Assembly (NCBI GenBank): GCA_022361315.1
Contig: JAKSBB010000412.1
Span: 1 to 9,075, forward strand
Direction: 5' to 3'
Length of the DNA stretch: 9,075 nt
From: Desulfobacterales bacterium
GTDB lineage: Bacteria > Desulfobacterota > Desulfobacteria > Desulfobacterales > Desulfobacteraceae
Each line of letters begins with the position of its first letter. The stretch's first letter is position 1. The position numbers and the translations under genes were made by a program. A model generated the notes under the pieces. That model searched no databases, was not told the DNA's origin, and saw only the letters and a program-made list of their open reading frames with translations. Below are positions 4,911 through 9,075 of the stretch, piece by piece.

Positions 4911-5336
4911 GTGGTCACTGAAATTTCAACATCAGATGCTCAGCGGAAGATGCTGGCGGATGCCGGTTATGCAGAACCGGCCATCAATTACTATATCGAA
5001 CAAAAATACATGGGTCATCTTGAAAATGCGGATCAGGTCTCTCACAAGGTGGGTTCCTGCGGCGATACCATGAAGATCTATATCAAACTGGATGATGACA
5101 AGCGCATTGAGGACATCCGCTACGAGATCACGGGATGTGCCGGTGCCATTTCCGCTGCCATGGCAGCCGTAGAACTGGCAAAGGGTAAAACCCTGGATGA
5201 AGCCCTCGCCCTCAATGACGGGGACGTATTCAAAGCCCTGGTGAATATCCCCGAGAAAAAACACCATTGCATCCAGCTTGCCGTAAAGACCATGCACCAG
5301 GGGATTGAAGAGTACAAAGCTGAGAACGCGTCGTAA
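4911..5336 (+). CDS. IscU/NifU N-terminal-type Fe-S cluster assembly scaffold
   Basis: 141 residues forming one NifU_N domain. The three cluster-ligand cysteines are all present: C50 in GSCGD, C76 in TGCAG and C120 in KHHC. D52, which makes the cluster labile for transfer, and H119 beside the last Cys are also conserved. Role: assembling [2Fe-2S]/[4Fe-4S] clusters from cysteine-desulfurase sulfur and passing them to apoproteins in the cytoplasm. The start is GTG at 4911 with GAGG 9 nt upstream; the next in-frame ATG falls inside the first helix. No iscS, hscA, fdx or C-terminal Nfu domain is nearby, so it works with partners encoded elsewhere. It ends overlapping the following lipoprotein gene by 32 nt. 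IscU-like function is near certain, but I give no gene symbol because iscU and nifU-type short scaffolds cannot be told apart here. Confidence 0.92.
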   Translation: MVTEISTSDAQRKMLADAGYAEPAINYYIEQKYMGHLENADQVSHKVGSCGDTMKIYIKLDDDKRIEDIRYEITGCAGAISAAMAAVELAKGKTLDEALALNDGDVFKALVNIPEKKHHCIQLAVKTMHQGIEEYKAENAS

Positions 5337-6039
5337 ACATAAAGGTTTTATTCCACACTTTTTCTGTTTTCTGTTCTCTTTTTGCTGTTTATTCGTGACG
5401 GCCGGGTGTGTCTCCTCGGATTTCGAGGTTGAGACCCTGGCCAAGTCCGATATCAATCAGGTATCGGATATCCACATTGATCAGTCCCTGATTCTGCTCA
5501 AGGACCTGACCCGCAAGCTCTATAAAATGAATTCCGAAGAGCTTGCCCGATCCCCCGGGTCAACCATCGACACCCAGATCACCAAAATCTTCCAATGCCC
5601 CCCTCTGGAACCCTTGCCCGTGATGAACGGCAAAAGAAGTACGGATGCCATTTTATTGTCTTTTGATAAGGCCTACGAGGGAGACCGGGTGTACGCACTC
5701 ATGTACGGCCTTTTCACCATGCTGCATGCGGCCTACAATCAGAAGTGCGATCTGTTCATGCTTGATTTTCTGGATGCCCAGAACCTCTATAATTCCGCCC
5801 GGAACATTGAAATTCTTGTGTGGCGCATGAAGACCCGTTACAAGCCGGACGGCACCCTTTACTTTGCCACCAACACCTGTGACGGGCCGGTACAGAATCT
5901 GAGTTTTGAGCGCCTTTTCGGCAAATTGATTTCCCTGCAGGATACCATGGCCCTGGTGGTGGCCGGCCGGGGGGACCGGTTCATCAAGGAAGCCGTTCAT
6001 ATGGCGGCGGGGATGGCCTTTTTCCCCGTGGGAATATAA
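5305..6039 (+). CDS. Predicted lipoprotein of unknown function
   Basis: 244 residues. A positively charged start (KSTKLRTRRKHKG) precedes a hydrophobic stretch with several Phe and Cys (about 15-33), ending in V-T-A-G-C35, a lipobox-like site. So it is probably acylated and exported. The mature part is largely helical and has no domain I can name. Segments such as RVYALMYGLFTMLHAAYN, LYNSARNIEILVWRM and NLSFERLFGKLISLQDTMA look like those of a conserved but uncharacterised proteobacterial family. The only canonical start in the open frame is TTG at 5305, inside the IscU-like gene, with AGGGG unusually close (about 2 nt) upstream. The start is therefore uncertain, and translational coupling is likely. 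Its stop is only 13 bp from the end of the convergent M48 gene, with no terminator visible between. Confidence 0.78.
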   Translation: MKSTKLRTRRKHKGFIPHFFCFLFSFCCLFVTAGCVSSDFEVETLAKSDINQVSDIHIDQSLILLKDLTRKLYKMNSEELARSPGSTIDTQITKIFQCPPLEPLPVMNGKRSTDAILLSFDKAYEGDRVYALMYGLFTMLHAAYNQKCDLFMLDFLDAQNLYNSARNIEILVWRMKTRYKPDGTLYFATNTCDGPVQNLSFERLFGKLISLQDTMALVVAGRGDRFIKEAVHMAAGMAFFPVGI

Positions 6040-6052
6040 ACGATCTTAATTT

Positions 6053-7873
6053 CTAAAGACTTTCCTTAAACCGCTTTACCTGCCCTTCAAAATACTCGTG
6101 TTTATCTGTGGCAAGTGCCAATGCTTTCCTGGCTGCGTCAAAGGCTTCCTGACCTCTGCCGTTTAAAAACAGGGCTTCGGCGTAGGTGTCCAGAATATGG
6201 GGGGCTTCTTGAACAGCCAGGGCTTTTTCCGCCAGGGTCAGGGCACGCACCGGATCACGGAAGGATTCATCCGGGCAGGTGGAAAGCAGCCAGGACAAGT
6301 TATTAAGGGCATGGGCGTTTTCCGGATCGATGCGAAGGACGTTTTCATAGGCATCCCTGGCTTTGCCGTATAATTTATCGTTGTAATAATAATCTCCCAC
6401 GTAAACGTAGAGATCAGAATTGTCCGGGTTCACCGCCAGTTGCTGTACCAGAATTTTACCGGCGACATACCGCTCAAAGGTCGGCTTCAGGCTGCCGTAG
6501 CTGATGCTGTACCCAAAGGAAAAGAGAAGGCCAACGATAACAACGTACCCGATGATCATCTTCCGGACCCGGGCATGGTGACGATCGATCAACCCGGGAT
6601 TGTCCCGGCAGCTTTCCAGAAACCGGATCCGCTGACCGATGCTGAAATGGTGCCAGTTGGGCTTGTCAATGGACTGGCGGCTCATGGAGGCGATCTTGTA
6701 AAATGTAGAGATCAGGGCCGAAGGGCTTGGCTGAAAGTTAAATATATGCAAATCGGCCTGGCGTTCGAAATGACGCATAAAAAAGCCGAAAATATACCTG
6801 AAGTAGACAATGAAAAAACCGATCATCCCCAGACAGATCAGAAGGGGATGGGCTGTTTTTTCACCGATTCCCAGAAGCCCCATGGCCTCATACAGGGGTT
6901 GGGCCACAAGCAGGAGCATCAACAAGGGTTCAAAAAACACAAAATTACAGGCAATGAATCCGGCGAAGAAAAAGAGGTAGAACAGCATGTGATACCGCTG
7001 GACATGGCCGATCTCATGGAGCATGACCCCGTCGATCTCGTCATCGTCCAGGGAGGATAAGAGGGCCGGTGTCACCAAGATATAACGGAATCGGCCCACA
7101 ATGCCCATGACCCCGGCGGTGATCATGGAGCCACCGAACAATTCCCATTTGAGGATATCGTTATACTTCAGCCCGGCCCGCCGGCATGTCGCTTCAATTC
7201 TGGCCCTGGCATATCCCGGGGGCAGAGATTTGCATCCCCACAGGCGGCGGATCAGCACCGGACCGAACACGGACACGGCAGTCAGAAACACAAAGATATA
7301 AAGTACTTCTCCTGTGGTGGTGGCAAAAAACTCTCTCACCGGGGCATAGGGAAGTTTGGCAATCAGGTCTGCCATGAGGGAAAGACAGCACCAGGGAAGC
7401 AGGGCCGGCAGTGCAAAGGCGATGTTCGAAAAAATAAAACTTTTCTTGCTCAAACTGCCGGGGAAGTATTGCTTCTGAATCTTGTAAGCCGCGTTCCATA
7501 TAAGGACCAGGTAGAGGAGAAAGACACCGAGAAAGAACAGGGCCTCCAGGGTGGGAAGCCATTGAAAGAGCGGGAAATCCCCCAGAATGTGGTTGAGCCG
7601 GAACACATAAATGTTTGCGGCAAACAGCATCAGCGCGATGATGGACAACCGGGAAATGGTGGCATTCACGGACTGATCCACAACGGCAAGGGACCTGCCC
7701 TGCTCCCTGTGGGTCAACCGTTTGAATGAAAAATGGCAGACCAGGGCAAACAACAGGCCGGAAATGATGCCGTAGTAAAGACCACTCATATTGATGGTGG
7801 CAGGCGTCTCAAAAAGATCGGAGGTGGTGTAAATCACCAGCGCGATCAGAAAATATAAAAAGTTTGAAAACAT
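6053..7873 (-). CDS. Membrane M48-family metalloprotease with C-terminal TPR region
   Basis: 606 residues. Several hydrophobic segments (about 4-16, 30-47, 77-91, 109-127, 147-170, 189-209) precede the zinc site H286-E287-I-G-H290. The third ligand is E370 in FERQAD, typical of the HtpX/Ste24-type M48 family. Between the zinc motif and E370 lie about 80 residues with two or three more hydrophobic segments, and another follows at about 438-456. Residues 465-606 contain TPR-like helices, for example LYGKARDAYENVLRIDPENA and a second repeat around 542-585. Role by family: membrane-associated proteolysis, often quality control; the TPR part may recruit substrate or partner. The start ATG has AAGGAAG just upstream. 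It lies 22 bp after the Nudix gene, implying one transcript. It is longer than HtpX (about 290), the excess being the TM-rich N-terminus and the TPR tail. Confidence 0.9.
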   Translation of the reverse strand: MFSNFLYFLIALVIYTTSDLFETPATINMSGLYYGIISGLLFALVCHFSFKRLTHREQGRSLAVVDQSVNATISRLSIIALMLFAANIYVFRLNHILGDFPLFQWLPTLEALFFLGVFLLYLVLIWNAAYKIQKQYFPGSLSKKSFIFSNIAFALPALLPWCCLSLMADLIAKLPYAPVREFFATTTGEVLYIFVFLTAVSVFGPVLIRRLWGCKSLPPGYARARIEATCRRAGLKYNDILKWELFGGSMITAGVMGIVGRFRYILVTPALLSSLDDDEIDGVMLHEIGHVQRYHMLFYLFFFAGFIACNFVFFEPLLMLLLVAQPLYEAMGLLGIGEKTAHPLLICLGMIGFFIVYFRYIFGFFMRHFERQADLHIFNFQPSPSALISTFYKIASMSRQSIDKPNWHHFSIGQRIRFLESCRDNPGLIDRHHARVRKMIIGYVVIVGLLFSFGYSISYGSLKPTFERYVAGKILVQQLAVNPDNSDLYVYVGDYYYNDKLYGKARDAYENVLRIDPENAHALNNLSWLLSTCPDESFRDPVRALTLAEKALAVQEAPHILDTYAEALFLNGRGQEAFDAARKALALATDKHEYFEGQVKRFKESL

Positions 7874-7895
7874 TGTCTTCCTTAATAACTTAGAA

Positions 7896-8450
7896 TCATG
7901 TCACCCGACCGGTATCTGCAAACCGGTCCAGTACGATCCAGGTTTTCACATCAAACATATAGGACCGATCCTCAAGCATTTCCCTGATTTCCTCACGGGA
8001 AAGCATCAGCACTTCAATCTGCTCCGATCCTTCGTTGAATCGGGTGGAGGGATTCCCTTCGGCCTCAACGTAAAGCATGCTGATACTTTCATCGGTCATT
8101 CCGGATGATGAGTAAACCGGCGGGCTTTCCTTGATCACCCGGCGGACCTTAAGACCGGTCTCTTCCCGCAACTCTCTTATACCGGCTGTCTCGACACTCT
8201 CTCCGGGGTCCACCAGCCCTGCCGGAAACCCGATCTGATCACCGTTGAGGGGCACCCTGAACTCACGAATCAGCACAAGTTTGCCGGAATCCGCATGATA
8301 CGGCACAATGACCACTGCATCAGGGTTGCCATCCTGTCCCCGTGTGGCATATATCCAGCGTTTATCAGCGCCGTTCCGGTCCTGATAAGTCACGGACACC
8401 AGATTGAGATATTTTTGGTCGGTTATTTTTTCTTTACTGCAGATCTTCAA
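7896..8450 (-). CDS. Nudix hydrolase, ADP-ribose pyrophosphatase-like
   Basis: 184 residues. The Nudix box G-x5-E-x7-R-E-U-x-E-E-x-G-U is exact: G78, E84, R92, E93, E96, E97 and G99. The segment before it, VLIREFRVPLNGDQIGFPAG, matches ADP-ribose/nucleoside-diphosphate-sugar pyrophosphatases, which hydrolyse NDP-X to NMP plus X-phosphate in the cytoplasm with Mg2+. Exact substrate cannot be read from sequence. The start appears to be TTG at 8450, with GAGGA 9 nt upstream; an in-frame stop lies 18 nt further upstream, and the ATG at 8469 is in another frame that soon stops. It is the first gene of a probable two-gene unit with the M48 protease; no convincing promoter was seen in the 164 bp before it. 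Confidence 0.9.
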   Translation of the reverse strand: MKICSKEKITDQKYLNLVSVTYQDRNGADKRWIYATRGQDGNPDAVVIVPYHADSGKLVLIREFRVPLNGDQIGFPAGLVDPGESVETAGIRELREETGLKVRRVIKESPPVYSSSGMTDESISMLYVEAEGNPSTRFNEGSEQIEVLMLSREEIREMLEDRSYMFDVKTWIVLDRFADTGRVT

Positions 8451-8614
8451 CGGTTGCGGTCCTCTTCATTCTTTTGGTCTTTTTGTGAATATAAGCATGA
8501 ACGGGGTGCGGTGCCACCCACGAATGAGAGTTTTGCAGATACAGGATTAAATAGCAAGCGGGGAATTGGTGCCCGGGAATTACCGGGAAACACAGCGGAT
8601 TTCAGGTGAAGCGA

Positions 8615-9075
8615 CTACATATACATCACATAGTTAAAAGAGAGCCAGAAGTGGCTGGCGCTTCCCAGAATCACGAAACAATGCCAGATTTCATGAAATC
8701 CAAACACGTCGGGAAAAGGATCGGGCTTTTTCAAGGCGTAAACCACTGCGCCGACACTGTAAAACACACCACCGGCAGCCAGCCAGAACAGGGCCATGGC
8801 GGGCAGGGTTTTTACCAGAGGATAAATGGCGATAACACAAAGCCATCCCATGGAGAGATAGATCAGGGTGGAAATCCACCGGGGAGCGTTCATAAAGAAG
8901 ATTTTGAGAAAAACACCAATCACTGCGATTCCCCACACGGTGCCGAAAAGACTCCACCCCCAGGGGCCGCGCAACGGCACCAGACAAAGGGGCGTATAAG
9001 AACCGGCGATAACCATGAAAATCATGATATGGTCGATCTTACGAAAGAGCAGCAAGGTCTTTTCCGACAGCCGAA
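8615..9075 (-). CDS. trhA: PAQR / hemolysin-III family membrane protein (5' end cut)
   Basis: About 153 C-terminal residues of a protein usually about 200-220 long; the frame stays open to the right edge, so the true start lies outside. A TTG at 9055 lies inside conserved sequence (upstream residues RLSEKT continue the frame) and is not the start. Numbering from that TTG: FRKIDHIMIFMVIAGSYTP contains the family's conserved Asp in TM2-3, and GFHEIWHCFVILGSASHF (119-136) carries H121 and H125, the HxxxH zinc ligands of the last membrane helix. About five hydrophobic helices are visible. Bacterial members (TrhA/YqfA) are linked to membrane-lipid homeostasis; the name hemolysin is historical. The gene is 164 bp upstream of the Nudix gene on the same strand. 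Confidence 0.92.
   Translation of the reverse strand, partial: RLSEKTLLLFRKIDHIMIFMVIAGSYTPLCLVPLRGPWGWSLFGTVWGIAVIGVFLKIFFMNAPRWISTLIYLSMGWLCVIAIYPLVKTLPAMALFWLAAGGVFYSVGAVVYALKKPDPFPDVFGFHEIWHCFVILGSASHFWLSFNYVMYM

Noticed and set aside
4932..5456. 174-codon minus-strand open frame
   Set aside because: It is antisense to the IscU-like gene, whose three conserved cysteines show which strand is coding.
6440..7060. 206-codon plus-strand open frame
   Set aside because: It lies antisense to the M48 protease gene, has no recognisable domain, and the opposite strand encodes an unmistakable HEIGH protease.
8564..8590. Repeated CCGGGAA near the end of the PAQR gene as a terminator
   Set aside because: It is a direct repeat rather than a clear stem, and no U-tract follows on the minus strand.

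Overview
The window looks like the chromosome of an anaerobic or facultatively anaerobic bacterium, most probably a sulfate-reducer-like member of Desulfobacterota. This is inferred from gene content: a flavoprotein with a [4Fe-4S]-type cysteine motif, a stand-alone IscU/NifU-type scaffold, a small Cys-rich DUF6485-type protein and a solitary SBP_bac_3 protein. Several genes start with GTG or TTG. No rRNA or tRNA gene, CRISPR array, insertion sequence or phage gene was found. Ten complete or nearly complete protein genes are supported, plus one cut by each window edge (eleven in all with the partial ones counted: nine complete, two partial).

Region 1 (1-2530, minus strand): a TetR-type repressor fused to a hotdog thioesterase, then 19 bp later a short-chain-dehydrogenase-fold protein closely resembling halohydrin dehalogenases, then an iron-sulfur flavoprotein-type FMN protein that runs off the left edge. 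A perfect 26-bp palindrome lies directly upstream of the regulator and is a strong candidate autoregulatory operator. The dehalogenase-like protein keeps the halide-pocket motifs plus the Ser and Arg of the catalytic triad, but has Pro where the catalytic Tyr should be. This is the most unusual locus here.

Region 2 (2547-3674, minus strand): a promoter, a secreted solute-binding protein, a nine-cysteine small protein, and a strong intrinsic terminator. Region 3 (3767-4425): a small GIY-YIG protein (+) and the KH-domain RNA-binding protein KhpA (-) converge on a shared hairpin terminator. KhpA is away from its usual rpsP/rimM/trmD neighbours and has an unusually dyad-rich upstream region.

Region 4 (4426-6039): a 485-bp non-coding stretch carries dyads, a good sigma70-type promoter and a 12-bp inverted repeat. 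These lead into an IscU-like Fe-S scaffold gene overlapping a predicted lipoprotein gene of unknown function. Region 5 (6053-9075, minus strand): a PAQR/hemolysin-III family membrane protein (5' end cut), a Nudix hydrolase of the ADP-ribose pyrophosphatase type, and a polytopic M48 metalloprotease with a C-terminal TPR region. The last two are 22 bp apart and probably cotranscribed.
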